Assembly (NCBI GenBank): GCA_015863185.1
Contig: JACBXP010000001.1
Location: forward strand, 1 to 64,000
Direction of reading: 5' to 3'
DNA length: 64,000 bases
From: Aerococcaceae bacterium DSM 111020
GTDB taxonomy: Bacteria; Bacillota; Bacilli; Lactobacillales; Aerococcaceae
Part shown: positions 9,003 through 17,627 of the stretch, one piece after another
Position numbering within the stretch: the stretch's first letter is position 1
Layout: each line of letters opens with the position of its first letter
Translations under genes and position numbers: made by a program
Notes under the pieces: generated by a model
Databases searched by the model: none
What the model was told of the DNA's origin: nothing
The model's input: the letters and a program-made list of their open reading frames with translations, nothing else

Positions 9003-9180
9003 TGTCGTATAGAGAATTATGTTAATTTATTATAAAATTGATTTTTTTAGATTTTACAGTCACTTATATATATGAGATCTTTGTGATTCTTTATTATTCA
9101 TCGATTAAATTATAATAGCCCTCTCGAAAGTTAAATGGTCAAAACAACTTTTGAGAGGGCTATTTGATATTTATCCATGA
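9003..9180 (+). terminator. Terminator after manA (hairpin 9114-9164)
   Basis: After 110 bases of AT-rich text without a gene, AATAGCCCTCTCGAAAGTT at 9114-9132 pairs over 19 positions, with one mismatch, with 9146-9164. This is a strong intrinsic terminator for the kinase-isomerase operon, although its T-tract is short. Confidence 0.7.
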
Positions 9181-9327
9181 CCAACTATATTAGTTGTGCA
9201 TAAAGATTTAGCAGAACGAGCATTAAAAGCCCACCCTGAAAAACAAATTTTCCCGATTGAAAATTATTTAAATGATGATGCTTTGAAGGATTTGCTAGTA
9301 GAAATAAAAAATTCGCGTCAACAATAA
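9181..9327 (+). pseudogene. Remnant of mannitol-type PTS EIIB (C-terminus)
   Basis: An open stretch bounded by TGA at 9178 and TAA at 9325 encodes 48 residues beginning PTILVVHKDLAERA and continuing IFPIENYLNDDALKDLL. This matches the end of mannitol-type EIIB domains, where a TH-DLT-RA segment and an IS-ENFLN segment occur in the same order. No start codon, ribosome site or active-site Cys region remains upstream. It is most simply the tail of a deleted mannitol PTS gene. The family call rests on recalled motifs and is moderate. Confidence 0.5.
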
Positions 9328-9366
9328 ACGCTGAACTGAGTTTCATATTAATTTTATCATTCAAAT

Positions 9367-9402
9367 AACGAACGATTGTTTTGCAGTCGTTCGTTTATTT
9401 TT
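9367..9402 (+). terminator. Terminator after the EIIB remnant
   Basis: AACGAACGATTG at 9367-9378 pairs with CAGTCGTTCGTT at 9384-9395 (one G-T pair) and is followed by TATTTTTA. It probably ended the mannitol-type gene whose tail survives just upstream. The remaining bases up to the FGGY kinase at 9487 are AT-rich and show no gene. Confidence 0.7.
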
Positions 9403-9486
9403 ACTTTGATATGTTTTTAATATATTCTTAATTCAGTTACTTATTTAATCATTAGATAATACACGATTATAACAGGAGAATAAACC

Positions 9487-10866
9487 ATGAACACCCTCTG
9501 CATCGACATTGGTACATCAAATATTAAATTCGGTTTTTATCAACAAGACATCCAGACGTTTTCCCAGACGATTCCAGTACAAAGTCATCAATTAGAAGAT
9601 GGTCACACTATTCAGAAACCCGATCAAATTATTGCAATCATAAATGATTCAATTCGAGAAATGATTGCAAAACATTTTGATATTGATAGGATTTCTTTTT
9701 CAGTACCTATGCATACTCTCATCCATCGCAACGAAATGATATTGTGGTCTGATTTGCGTGCGAATGATTGGGTAACGCAGTTTAAAAAAGACTTTCCTGA
9801 ATTGGCACAACAATTTTATCAGCGAATGGGAACGCCGATTCATCCAATGTCTCCTTTTGCTAAAATCGGCTATTTCATAAAAGTGGAAAACCAATATTTA
9901 GATTATTACCATGGTCTCAAAGAGTATTTAATGAACTATTATACAGGTAAATTTGTGGTTGATTATTCGACTGCCTCAGCGACTGGGCTATTTAACCTCA
10001 CTACCATGACTTGGGATGAAGAAATATTAAATTTTTTAGGCGTCAATGAGAATCAATTAGCGACATTAGTTGATACAGATTATATCTTACCGATATTACC
10101 AGAAAGAACGAAAGCATTAGGATTGAAAGCTGATGTGGAAATTCACATCGGCGCGACCGATGGTTGTTTAGCCAGTTTAGCAGCTTTTGAAAATGAAAAT
10201 ATATCACAGGTGCTGACAATCGGAACATCTGGAGCAGCACGTAAAATAGTGACCCGACCTATGGTTAGTACAGAGTCTAAAGACATACAAAACTTCTGTT
10301 ACTATATCCGTGAAAATCAATGGGTGATTGGTGGTCCGACAAATAATGGCGGAAATATCTTAGAATGGTTGGCTGACTTATTGTTTGAGGATAAAGGCCA
10401 ACTTTATCAGCAATTGCCTTACGTATTAAATGAGATTGCACCTGGCTCAGAAGGATTAAAAATTTATCCTTATTTGAATGGAGAACGCGCTCCACTATGG
10501 GATGCGAATGCTCATGGACTCATTAAAGGATTGCGAATGAAACATACAAAGCAACACTTTATGAAAGCAACGGTGGAAGGGATATTATTTAATCTACGCA
10601 TGATTTCTAATGGACTGAATTTAAAAGGACCAATCTCATTAAATGGTGGATTCTTCCAAATTGAAGGATTAGTCCAGTTAACAGCAAATATACTTCAACT
10701 TCCTGTATCATATACTCAAGCATCTGAACCGATGGATGGTTTGATTGCTTTGGTAAATGGTGGAACTCATATTAAGAGTGAAGAACAATTAATCGTTTAT
10801 CCTGAGCCTATGCAAACAAATAATTACGATCTAGTTTATAAACACTGGATAGAAGAAGTACAATAA
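9487..10866 (+). CDS. FGGY-family carbohydrate kinase, gluconokinase-like
   Basis: This cytoplasmic sugar kinase has 459 residues. It shows the N-terminal phosphate-binding motif CIDIGTSNIKFGF, the second ATPase-fold motif IGATDGCLASLA near the middle, TIGTSGAARK, and NGERAPLWDANAHG followed by LNGGFF near the end. It is somewhat shorter than the 490-510 residues usual for gluconate or xylulose kinases. The segment HTLIHRNEMILWSDLRAND fits gluconokinases best. A gluconate role would agree with 6-phosphogluconate dehydrogenase at 33 kb, but an ascorbate-derived pentulose is also possible. AGGAG lies before the ATG. Confidence 0.7.
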   Translation: MNTLCIDIGTSNIKFGFYQQDIQTFSQTIPVQSHQLEDGHTIQKPDQIIAIINDSIREMIAKHFDIDRISFSVPMHTLIHRNEMILWSDLRANDWVTQFKKDFPELAQQFYQRMGTPIHPMSPFAKIGYFIKVENQYLDYYHGLKEYLMNYYTGKFVVDYSTASATGLFNLTTMTWDEEILNFLGVNENQLATLVDTDYILPILPERTKALGLKADVEIHIGATDGCLASLAAFENENISQVLTIGTSGAARKIVTRPMVSTESKDIQNFCYYIRENQWVIGGPTNNGGNILEWLADLLFEDKGQLYQQLPYVLNEIAPGSEGLKIYPYLNGERAPLWDANAHGLIKGLRMKHTKQHFMKATVEGILFNLRMISNGLNLKGPISLNGGFFQIEGLVQLTANILQLPVSYTQASEPMDGLIALVNGGTHIKSEEQLIVYPEPMQTNNYDLVYKHWIEEVQ

Positions 10867-10914
10867 TCACTATTTAGTTAATGATTAACTGTTTAGTAGA
10901 AAATATATACTTAA

Positions 10915-10947
10915 AAAAAATCGAATTCAATTAAGAATTCGATTTTT
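10915..10947. terminator. Bidirectional terminator between convergent genes
   Basis: A-rich text followed by TCGAATTC (to 10928) pairs with GAATTCGA and a T-run from 10935 to 10947, giving a hairpin with A-tract and T-tract on both sides. It sits between the stops of the FGGY kinase and the DeoR regulator and can serve both. Confidence 0.8.
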
Positions 10948-10951
10948 TATT

Positions 10952-11725
10952 TTATGCTTGAATAACTGTAACACCATAAGATTCTATCTCACGAATATTT
11001 TGCGAAGAAGCGTAACGATCGGTAATAAAAATATCAATTTCATTAATATCACAGACATGAAAGTTTGTATTGTGATTAATTTTAGTATGATTAGCTACAA
11101 GAATCTTTAAACCATTAGAATTTTTCAAATATAAATGATTGAGTGTCGCTTCATGAAGGTTATTAGTCGAAATTCCGCTAGAAACACTTAATCCCGAACA
11201 ACCAATGATAGTCACACTTGAATAAATGCCTTCAATAGAACGAATGGCGCCATTACCTACTAATGCATTTTGTCGATTAGGACGTATTTCGCCACCAGTA
11301 ACTAATATATTTGAAGAGGGATTATTTTGATAATTTAATATTTTTAAATTATTGGTGAATAAATTAATAGGTGTGTCTGTTAAATAAGCGAGGGTGTGTA
11401 AGGCAGTAGAACTGGAATTAATGAAAATTGTTTCATTCTCTTTGATAAATTCAGCTGCTTTTTCCGAGATAGAATTATTTAGATTGCGGAGCATGTGTTC
11501 ATCTGCATCCAAATGGTCTTCGTTAGAGACTAGCCTAGCTCCTCCGTGAAAGCGTTCAATGAGTTTTAAATCCTCTAATTCATCCAAATCTCTTCTAACG
11601 GTCATCGTTGAGACATTAAAAGACTGTGCAATTTCATCAACACCTATGGAATTGTTTTCTGTTTGTTTTATGAGCTTTAAAATATTATTTCTTCTAGATT
11701 GTAGTTCTTCATTTGTACTTCGCAT
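10952..11725 (-). CDS. DeoR-family transcriptional regulator (UlaR-like)
   Basis: This is a 257-residue repressor-type protein. The N-terminal winged HTH carries the DeoR signature, with DEIAQSFNVSTMTVRRDLDE and RFHGGA following. The C-terminal DeoRC sugar-phosphate sensor domain contains TGGEIRPNRQNALVG and the TIIGCSGL and ILVANHTKI segments. The ATG at 11725 has AGGTG six bases upstream; an in-frame GTG at 11734 is less well placed. It is divergent from the ascorbate operon, so it most likely controls it in the manner of UlaR; this is inferred from position. Confidence 0.85.
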   Translation of the reverse strand: MRSTNEELQSRRNNILKLIKQTENNSIGVDEIAQSFNVSTMTVRRDLDELEDLKLIERFHGGARLVSNEDHLDADEHMLRNLNNSISEKAAEFIKENETIFINSSSTALHTLAYLTDTPINLFTNNLKILNYQNNPSSNILVTGGEIRPNRQNALVGNGAIRSIEGIYSSVTIIGCSGLSVSSGISTNNLHEATLNHLYLKNSNGLKILVANHTKINHNTNFHVCDINEIDIFITDRYASSQNIREIESYGVTVIQA

Positions 11726-11770
11726 TTTTATCACCTGTTTAATGTTATTTTATATTATTTTATGATAAAC

Positions 11771-11823
11771 GAACACAAATATCAACAGAACAAACATATA
11801 TAACTTTGTTAATGAACATAAAA
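11771..11823 (+). promoter_or_regulatory. Direct repeats, candidate operator for the DeoR regulator
   Basis: Three copies of a GAACA-A-A-type motif occur in the same orientation: GAACACAAAT at 11771, GAACAAACAT at 11788 and GAACATAAAA at 11814, spaced 17 and 26 bases apart. The third lies between the -35 and -10 of the ula promoter. DeoR proteins often bind such spaced direct repeats. The assignment is inference. Confidence 0.45.
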
Positions 11824-11834
11824 AAGGGTATTAT
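11806..11834 (+). promoter_or_regulatory. Promoter of the ascorbate (ula) operon
   Basis: TTGTTA at 11806-11811 and TATTAT at 11829-11834 are separated by 17 bases, a standard sigma-A arrangement. Transcription would start near 11841, about 40 bases before ulaG. Confidence 0.6.
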
Positions 11835-11844
11835 AAAGCCAGTA

Positions 11845-11858
11845 AGAAAGCGTTATCA
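11845..11858 (+). promoter_or_regulatory. cre-like site downstream of the ula promoter
   Basis: AGAAAGCGTTATCA matches TGNAANCGNWNNCW except at the first base. Its place just after the predicted start suits CcpA roadblock repression. Confidence 0.55.
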
Positions 11859-11879
11859 AAAAATGGAGGAGGATTTTTT

Positions 11880-12944
11880 ATGAAGAAGATTACAGACGTT
11901 ACGAAACAAGCATGGTTAGAAGCGACATTTCCGGAATGGGGAACTTATTTAACGGAAGAAATTACTGAAATCAATGTGCCAGAAGGTAGTTTTTCAATGT
12001 GGTGGTTAGGTTGTACGGGTATTTGGTTGAAGACACATGAAGGTACGAATATTGTGATGGACATGTGGAACGGAACAGGTAAACGTTCTCATGGAGATGG
12101 GACAATGCGTGAAGGTCACCAAATGATGCGAATGGCTGGTGTAAAGAAAATGCAACCTAATCGTCGGAATGTGCCCTTTGTAATTGATCCATTTGAAGTA
12201 AAAGATGTCGATGCTTTAGTTGTTTCTCATATTCATTCTGACCATTTGGATATTGTTACGGCAGCGGTAATTGCTGAAAATTCACCAAAAGCAAAATTTA
12301 TCGGACCCAAAGAAGTTGTCAATACTTGGATTGAGTGGGGGGTCCAAGAAGAAAGAACAATTATTGTTAAACCTGGTGATATTGTGGAAGTAGAAAGTGT
12401 GAAAGTTAAAGCTTTAGAATCATTTGATAATACGGCATTAATCACAGTAGATGACCCAAATGAAACACTTGAAGGAAAAATGCCAATCGATATGGATGAA
12501 ATAGCAGTTAATATTATTTTCGAAACAAGTGGCGGAAATATTTATCATGGTGCCGATTCACATTATTCCGTGAGATTCGCTAAGCATGGAAAAGAAAATG
12601 ATATTGATGTTGCATTGATAAACTTTGGTGAAAACCCAGTTGGAATTCACGACAAAATGACCAGTGTAGATGTGCTAAGAATGGCTGAAGCACTTAGAAC
12701 GAAGGTTGTTATTCCAGTGCATCATGATATTTGGACTAATTTTTATGCTGATCCAGAAGAAATCATCAAATTATGGGAATTCAAGAAGGATCGTTTGCAG
12801 TATCAATTTAAACCTTTCCTTTGGGAAGTCGGCGGTGAATATCAATATCCAAGGGATACAAATCGCTTAAGATATATGTTTGACCGCGGATTTGATGATT
12901 GCTTTGAGTACGAGACGGATGTTCCATATCCATCATTTTTGTAG
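11880..12944 (+). CDS. ulaG: L-ascorbate-6-phosphate lactonase
   Basis: This cytoplasmic metallo-beta-lactamase-fold hydrolase (354 aa) opens L-ascorbate-6-phosphate to 3-keto-L-gulonate-6-phosphate. The metal motif HIHSDHLD lies in VVSHIHSDHLDIVTAA, and other conserved pieces are WWLGCTGIWLKTHEG, YHGADSHYSVRFAKHG and VIPVHHDIWTNF. The length is that of UlaG. The ATG follows GGAGGAGG. It is the first gene of a complete ula operon, so the function is well supported by context. Confidence 0.95.
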   Translation: MKKITDVTKQAWLEATFPEWGTYLTEEITEINVPEGSFSMWWLGCTGIWLKTHEGTNIVMDMWNGTGKRSHGDGTMREGHQMMRMAGVKKMQPNRRNVPFVIDPFEVKDVDALVVSHIHSDHLDIVTAAVIAENSPKAKFIGPKEVVNTWIEWGVQEERTIIVKPGDIVEVESVKVKALESFDNTALITVDDPNETLEGKMPIDMDEIAVNIIFETSGGNIYHGADSHYSVRFAKHGKENDIDVALINFGENPVGIHDKMTSVDVLRMAEALRTKVVIPVHHDIWTNFYADPEEIIKLWEFKKDRLQYQFKPFLWEVGGEYQYPRDTNRLRYMFDRGFDDCFEYETDVPYPSFL

Positions 12945-12954
12945 GAGGATTAGC

Positions 12955-13407
12955 ATGTTAACTTATTTTAAAGATAACGATCTTGTCTATTATCCAGATA
13001 AGAATCCTGAAAATTGGCAAGAAGCGATTCGATTGTGTTGTATGAAATTAGAAGAACATGGTTATATAACCGGTCAATATATTGAAGAAATAATTGCCTC
13101 AGTTGAAAAACATGGCCCCTATATTGTGATAGTTCCTCAAGTTGCGATGCCTCATGCTGAAGCTTCTAGTGAAGGTGTTCTTGGAACAGCTATTTCTTTT
13201 ACAAAGTTTAGCAAACCAGTAATCTTCTATGATGAGGAATATCAAGAAGAAAAACCGGCAACATTATTTTTTACTTTAGCAGCAAAAAATCCAGATGAGC
13301 ACTTAGAAAATATTACAAAACTTATGGAGTTATTAAGTGATGACACAATCGTTGAGAAGCTCTTGGAAACAAGAACATTGGATGAATATATGACACTTAT
13401 CGATTAG
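12955..13407 (+). CDS. ulaC: PTS ascorbate EIIA component
   Basis: This cytoplasmic phosphocarrier (150 aa) transfers phosphate from HPr to UlaB. It is a PTS_EIIA_2 (mannitol/fructose-type) domain with active-site His67 in VAMPHAEASSEGV. The ATG at 12955 lies 10 bases after the ulaG stop behind GTAGGAGG; an in-frame ATG at 12880 is inside ulaG and lacks a ribosome site. The following genes encode the matching EIIC and EIIB. Confidence 0.93.
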   Translation: MLTYFKDNDLVYYPDKNPENWQEAIRLCCMKLEEHGYITGQYIEEIIASVEKHGPYIVIVPQVAMPHAEASSEGVLGTAISFTKFSKPVIFYDEEYQEEKPATLFFTLAAKNPDEHLENITKLMELLSDDTIVEKLLETRTLDEYMTLID

Positions 13408-13423
13408 TAAAGGAGGGATTAAA

Positions 13424-14902
13424 ATGGATTTTTTATTATCCATATGGGCATTTTTTGCAGATAATATTTTAACACAGCCTGCTTTTCTTATAGGATTCAT
13501 TGTATTAATAGGATATTTGCTATTAGGACGTCCTTGGTATGATAGTTTAGCTGGATTTTTAAAAGCAACAATCGGTTATTTCATTTTAAGTGTAGGTTCT
13601 GGTGGATTAGTTAGTAATTTCAGACCGATTCTTGTTGGTCTAAAGGATCGTTTCAATTTAGATGCGATGGTAATTGATCCTTATTTTGGCCAAAATGCAG
13701 TGACGGCTGGAGTAGAGGAGACTTTCGGAAGAGCATTCAGTGATGTAATGCTTTTATTACTCTTCGCTTTCATATTCAATATTGTATTGGTTCGTTTAAA
13801 TAAATTTACTAAACTCAGAGCAGTATTTACTACAGGAAATGTTCAAGTACAGCAAGCATCAACGGCCTTCTGGATAATTTTATTTGCTTATCCTATCCTA
13901 GGGCGTTGGGAAATTTTAGCTGTAATGTCAATAATCTTAGGTTTATATTGGGCGGTAGGGTCTAATATGACAGTTGGAATGACTCAAGATTTAACGGAAG
14001 GTGCAGGATTTGCCATTGCTCACCAACAAATGATGGGGCTTGCTGTTTTCGCTAAACTATCTGATTATTTCAGATCAAAAGATGCGACCAAAGAAACAAA
14101 ACGTATGGAAGATATTGAATTACCGGGTTGGCTTTCTATGTTTAATGAAAATATGGTGTCTACTGCAATATTAATGACGTTTTTTATGGGAGGAATACTA
14201 CTTCTTCTAGGGAAACCGTATCTTGTAGAACAGGAATTTATAACTGATGATCAAAACTTCTTTTTCTATATTTTGCAAGTTTCATTACATTTTGCGGTGT
14301 ACTTAGCAATTTTACAGTTAGGGGTTCGTACCTTTGTTGCAGAATTAACAGAGTCTTTCCAAGGAATTGCTCAAAAACTATTACCAAGTTCTGTACCGGG
14401 TATCGATATATCTGCAACATTACCATTTGGTGCTTCTAACTCTGCGACAATAGGCTTTTTAATGGGCGCTCTAGGTCAGTTTACGATGATTATTGTTTTG
14501 ATTTTGTTAAAATCACCGGTCATTGTTATCGCTGGTTTTATCCCTCTATTCTTTGACAATGCTGCGATTGGTGTATTTGCTAACCATCGTGGAGGAATTA
14601 AACCTGCGTTACTCTTCCCGTTCCTCTCAGGTGTATTGCAGGTGACGGGTTCAGCGATTTTTGCTAATTGGATTGGTCTTGCTAAATACGGTGGATATCT
14701 TGGAATGTTAGATTGGGCTACGGCATGGCCCTTGATGGCTATTATTATGAAAGCTTTAGGTCTGGCAGGAATTGGTGTAGTAGTTGTATTGCTTCTACTT
14801 ATTCCACAATTTGAATACAAAGCAAATCCAGATGGATACTTCTTAATAGTTGATGATTATGATGAATATTATAGACGCTATGGTAATACAGAAAATAAAT
14901 AA
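13424..14902 (+). CDS. ulaA: PTS ascorbate EIIC component
   Basis: This integral membrane permease (492 aa) moves L-ascorbate into the cell during phosphorylation. Many hydrophobic helices are visible, together with the UlaA-type motifs LIGYLLLGRPWYDSLAGFLK, YWAVGSNMTVGMTQDL and ATLPFGASNSATIGFLMG. The C-terminus is hydrophilic (VDDYDEYYRRYGN). It begins 16 bases after ulaC with AAAGGAGGG and precedes ulaB. Other substrates of the family are rare, and the pathway context makes ascorbate likely. Confidence 0.94.
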   Translation: MDFLLSIWAFFADNILTQPAFLIGFIVLIGYLLLGRPWYDSLAGFLKATIGYFILSVGSGGLVSNFRPILVGLKDRFNLDAMVIDPYFGQNAVTAGVEETFGRAFSDVMLLLLFAFIFNIVLVRLNKFTKLRAVFTTGNVQVQQASTAFWIILFAYPILGRWEILAVMSIILGLYWAVGSNMTVGMTQDLTEGAGFAIAHQQMMGLAVFAKLSDYFRSKDATKETKRMEDIELPGWLSMFNENMVSTAILMTFFMGGILLLLGKPYLVEQEFITDDQNFFFYILQVSLHFAVYLAILQLGVRTFVAELTESFQGIAQKLLPSSVPGIDISATLPFGASNSATIGFLMGALGQFTMIIVLILLKSPVIVIAGFIPLFFDNAAIGVFANHRGGIKPALLFPFLSGVLQVTGSAIFANWIGLAKYGGYLGMLDWATAWPLMAIIMKALGLAGIGVVVVLLLLIPQFEYKANPDGYFLIVDDYDEYYRRYGNTENK

Positions 14903-14919
14903 TTAAAGGAGAGAGAACA

Positions 14920-15210
14920 ATGAAAATATTAGTAGCATGTGGAAACGGATCAGGGACGAGCTTGATGCTAAAGAAATCTGTTGAAAAAGCAATGAACGAT
15001 TTGGATGTTAAAATCACTCAAATTCATCAAACAAACATATCTGAAGGTAAGAATACCGCAAAAAACTTTGATGCTGTGTTTACACCGATGAATTTTGTAA
15101 AAGAGTTTGAACGTTCGAAAGCTCATGGAACAAAAGTTTTTGGTATCAAAAATGTAATGTCAGCACCTGAAGTAAAAAAAGCCGTTGAAGAAAGTGATTT
15201 AATAAAATAA
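14920..15210 (+). CDS. ulaB: PTS ascorbate EIIB component
   Basis: This is a 96-residue cytoplasmic EIIB of the lactose/ascorbate type. The phosphocysteine is Cys7 in the loop MKILVACGNGSGTSLMLK, and the rest is the usual four-strand fold with VFTPMNFVKEF. It starts 17 bases after ulaA behind AAAGGAGAG. It accepts phosphate from UlaC and passes it to ascorbate bound in UlaA. Confidence 0.94.
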   Translation: MKILVACGNGSGTSLMLKKSVEKAMNDLDVKITQIHQTNISEGKNTAKNFDAVFTPMNFVKEFERSKAHGTKVFGIKNVMSAPEVKKAVEESDLIK

Positions 15211-15221
15211 GGAGAATTAAG

Positions 15222-15863
15222 ATGGCAAAACCAAATCTACAAGTTGCGTTGGATCATTCGAATTTAGCAGAAGGAATTGCTGATGCAGTAGCAGTCGGTT
15301 ATGAAGTAGATATCATTGAAGCTGGAACAGTAATGTTATTACAAACAGGGAGTGAAGCAATCGCGGTATTAAGAGAGATTTTTCCTGAAAAAACTATTGT
15401 TGCAGATACAAAATGTGCTGATGCCGGTGGAACGGTTGCTAAAAATTGTCGAGACCAAGGGGCTACCTGGATGACATGTATTTGTTCAGCAACAATAGCA
15501 ACAATGAAAGCGGCAGCAAAAGAAATCGATGAAGTCCAAGTTGAATTATATGGTGATTGGACATTTGAACAAGCTGAAAAATGGTTAGAAGCTGGAATCG
15601 ATCAAGTAATTTATCACCAAAGTCGCGATGCCCTTTTAGCAGGTGAGACATGGGGTGAAAAAGATTTAACTAAAGTTAAAAAGTTGATTGATATGGGGTT
15701 CCGTGTCTCAGTAACGGGTGGATTGAACTTAGACACTTTGTCACTATTTGAAGGTATTGATGTATATACATTTATTACTGGACGTGGCATTACGCAAGCT
15801 GAAGACCCAGCTCAAGCAGCAAGAGCATTTCAGGATAAAATTCGCGAAATTTGGGGCGAATAA
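15222..15863 (+). CDS. ulaD: 3-keto-L-gulonate-6-phosphate decarboxylase
   Basis: This orotidine-phosphate-decarboxylase-superfamily enzyme (213 aa) converts 3-keto-L-gulonate-6-phosphate to L-xylulose-5-phosphate and CO2. The start PNLQVALDHSNLAEGI, the active-site motif VADTKCADAGG (the D-K-D equivalent) and the phosphate-binding end VTGGLN plus FITGRGITQAEDPAQAA are as in UlaD/SgbH. Hexulose-6-phosphate synthase is a relative, but the operon settles the call. The gene starts 12 bases after ulaB. Confidence 0.93.
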   Translation: MAKPNLQVALDHSNLAEGIADAVAVGYEVDIIEAGTVMLLQTGSEAIAVLREIFPEKTIVADTKCADAGGTVAKNCRDQGATWMTCICSATIATMKAAAKEIDEVQVELYGDWTFEQAEKWLEAGIDQVIYHQSRDALLAGETWGEKDLTKVKKLIDMGFRVSVTGGLNLDTLSLFEGIDVYTFITGRGITQAEDPAQAARAFQDKIREIWGE

Positions 15864-15865
15864 TT

Positions 15866-15890
15866 AAAAGGCCTCTCATGAGGCCTTTTT
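15866..15890 (+). terminator. Internal terminator between ulaD and ulaE
   Basis: AAAAGGCCTC at 15866-15875 pairs with GAGGCCTTTT at 15880-15889 over a 4-base loop and is followed by T residues. It begins 3 bases after the ulaD stop and ends 16 bases before ulaE, so expression of ulaE and ulaF would be lowered unless read-through occurs. Confidence 0.8.
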
Positions 15891-15905
15891 ATATAGGAGG
15901 ATATT

Positions 15906-16760
15906 ATGACTGCTTTAGGAATTTATGAAAAAGCATTACCAAAAGACATTACCTGGCCAGAGAGATTGAAACTAGCAAAACAGTTAGGCTTCGACTTTGT
16001 GGAGATGTCGGTTGATGAAACGGATGAACGTTTAGCCCGTTTAGATTGGACCAATGAGGAAATTAAAAGTGTTCATGATGCGATATTAGAATCCGGTGTT
16101 GGTATTTATTCGATGTGCTTAAGTGGACACCGGCGTTTTCCTTTTGGATCACAGGATTCAGATATAAGAAAAACAGCTTTAAAAATGATGGAAAAGGCAA
16201 TCGACTTAGCTTCTAAGTTGGGTATTAGAAATATCCAACTTGCTGGCTATGATGTGTATTACGAAACGAAAACAGATTTATCAAGAGAATTTTTTGTCGA
16301 AAATTTAAAGAAATCGGTAGCTATGGCAGCGAAGAAGCAAGTGATGTTATCGATTGAGATCATGGATGATCCATTTATTAACTCCATTGAAAAATATTTA
16401 GAGATTCGCCAACAAGTAAATTCTCCATGGCTTTCAGTCTATCCTGATTTAGGGAATTTATCTGCTTGGCCAGAAAATAATATCGGGCTGGAATTAGAAA
16501 AAGGAATCAATGAAATCGCGGCTATTCATTTAAAAGATACTCGGAATGTTACGAAAGATTATGAAGGACAGTTTAAAAATGTTCCTTGGGGAGAAGGGGA
16601 TGTAGACTTCTTAGCCGGATTAAAAACATTAAAGCGTCTAGGTTATGAAGGAACATTTTTGTTGGAAATGTGGAGTGAAGTTGAAGAAAATCCTTCTGAA
16701 GCAATAAAAGATGCACTCAGTTTTATTCAACCAATAATGAAAGAAGCAGGGTATGATTAA
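15906..16760 (+). CDS. ulaE: L-ribulose-5-phosphate 3-epimerase (UlaE/SgaU)
   Basis: This xylose-isomerase-like TIM-barrel enzyme (284 aa) converts L-xylulose-5-phosphate to L-ribulose-5-phosphate. It shows LGIYEKALP at the start, FDFVEMSVDETDERLARLDW, CLSGHRRFPFGS, QLAGYDVYYE and the metal-site glutamate in MLSIEIMDDP, all typical of UlaE. TATAGGAGG precedes the ATG. It is the sixth gene of the ascorbate pathway and overlaps ulaF by one base. Confidence 0.94.
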   Translation: MTALGIYEKALPKDITWPERLKLAKQLGFDFVEMSVDETDERLARLDWTNEEIKSVHDAILESGVGIYSMCLSGHRRFPFGSQDSDIRKTALKMMEKAIDLASKLGIRNIQLAGYDVYYETKTDLSREFFVENLKKSVAMAAKKQVMLSIEIMDDPFINSIEKYLEIRQQVNSPWLSVYPDLGNLSAWPENNIGLELEKGINEIAAIHLKDTRNVTKDYEGQFKNVPWGEGDVDFLAGLKTLKRLGYEGTFLLEMWSEVEENPSEAIKDALSFIQPIMKEAGYD

Positions 16761-17476
16761 TGAATAAAAAAATAATTGATGAGATGAAAGATCGTGTTTA
16801 CAAAGCCAATTTACAACTTCCTGAATGGGGACTTGTGAAACTCACATGGGGAAATGTGAGTGAAATCAATCGTGAATTAGGTGTTATTGTTATTAAACCA
16901 AGTGGTGTTTCATATGAAAAAATGAAGAAAGACGACATGGTCGTCACTGATCTCGAGGGGGCTCCATTAGAGTCTGATGGATTAAACCCATCGTCAGATT
17001 TAGCTACTCATGTTTATTTATATAAACATTTTCCAGATATTAAGTCAGTTGTTCATACGCATAGTCAAAATGCTGTTGCATGGGCTCAATCAGGTCGTGA
17101 CCTTCCTGTGTATGGAACAACTCATGCAGATACATTTTATGGTTCTGTTCCAAACACACGTGTGTTAACAGAAGAAGAAGTTGAGACAGCTTATGAGTTA
17201 AACACAGGTGTTGTTATAGTTGAAACATTCAATAATAATGAAATTGATCCATTGTCTATTCCAGGTGTCTTGGTGAATGGTCATGGGCCTTTTACTTGGG
17301 GAGAAACGACCCAAAAAGCGATTGAAAATAGTTATGTTTTAGATGAATGTTGTGAAATGGCTTTAAAAACAGAGCTAAATCAAAAAGATGAAAAAAATAT
17401 ACTCCCTCAATATGTACTAGATAAACATTATTTTCGTAAACATGGAGCAGATGCATACTATGGACAAGGTTCATAG
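16760..17476 (+). CDS. ulaF: L-ribulose-5-phosphate 4-epimerase
   Basis: This class II aldolase-family enzyme (238 aa) makes D-xylulose-5-phosphate, which enters the pentose phosphate or phosphoketolase pathway. Zinc ligands are visible: His99 and His101 in VVHTHSQN and His175 in NGHGPFTWG, with the GNVSEINRELGVIVIKPSG substrate loop. An AraD protein for arabinose would look alike; the ATG overlapping the ulaE stop and the operon decide for UlaF. Confidence 0.93.
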   Translation: MNKKIIDEMKDRVYKANLQLPEWGLVKLTWGNVSEINRELGVIVIKPSGVSYEKMKKDDMVVTDLEGAPLESDGLNPSSDLATHVYLYKHFPDIKSVVHTHSQNAVAWAQSGRDLPVYGTTHADTFYGSVPNTRVLTEEEVETAYELNTGVVIVETFNNNEIDPLSIPGVLVNGHGPFTWGETTQKAIENSYVLDECCEMALKTELNQKDEKNILPQYVLDKHYFRKHGADAYYGQGS

Positions 17477-17560
17477 CATGGCGTATAACGAGGGATTAAG
17501 CGTGGTAATACCGTCATGATTTATGAACGATACAAGAATAGATGATTTATATTAATCACT

Positions 17561-17597
17561 CCTGAGGCGTTGTCCACCACAACACCTCAGGTTTTTT
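17561..17597 (+). terminator. Terminator of the ascorbate operon
   Basis: CCTGAGGCGTTGT at 17561-17573 pairs with ACAACACCTCAGG at 17579-17591 (one G-T pair) and is followed by six T. Confidence 0.85.
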
Positions 17598-17627
17598 CCA
17601 TTCTATGGGGAAAATTCCCAAGACAAA

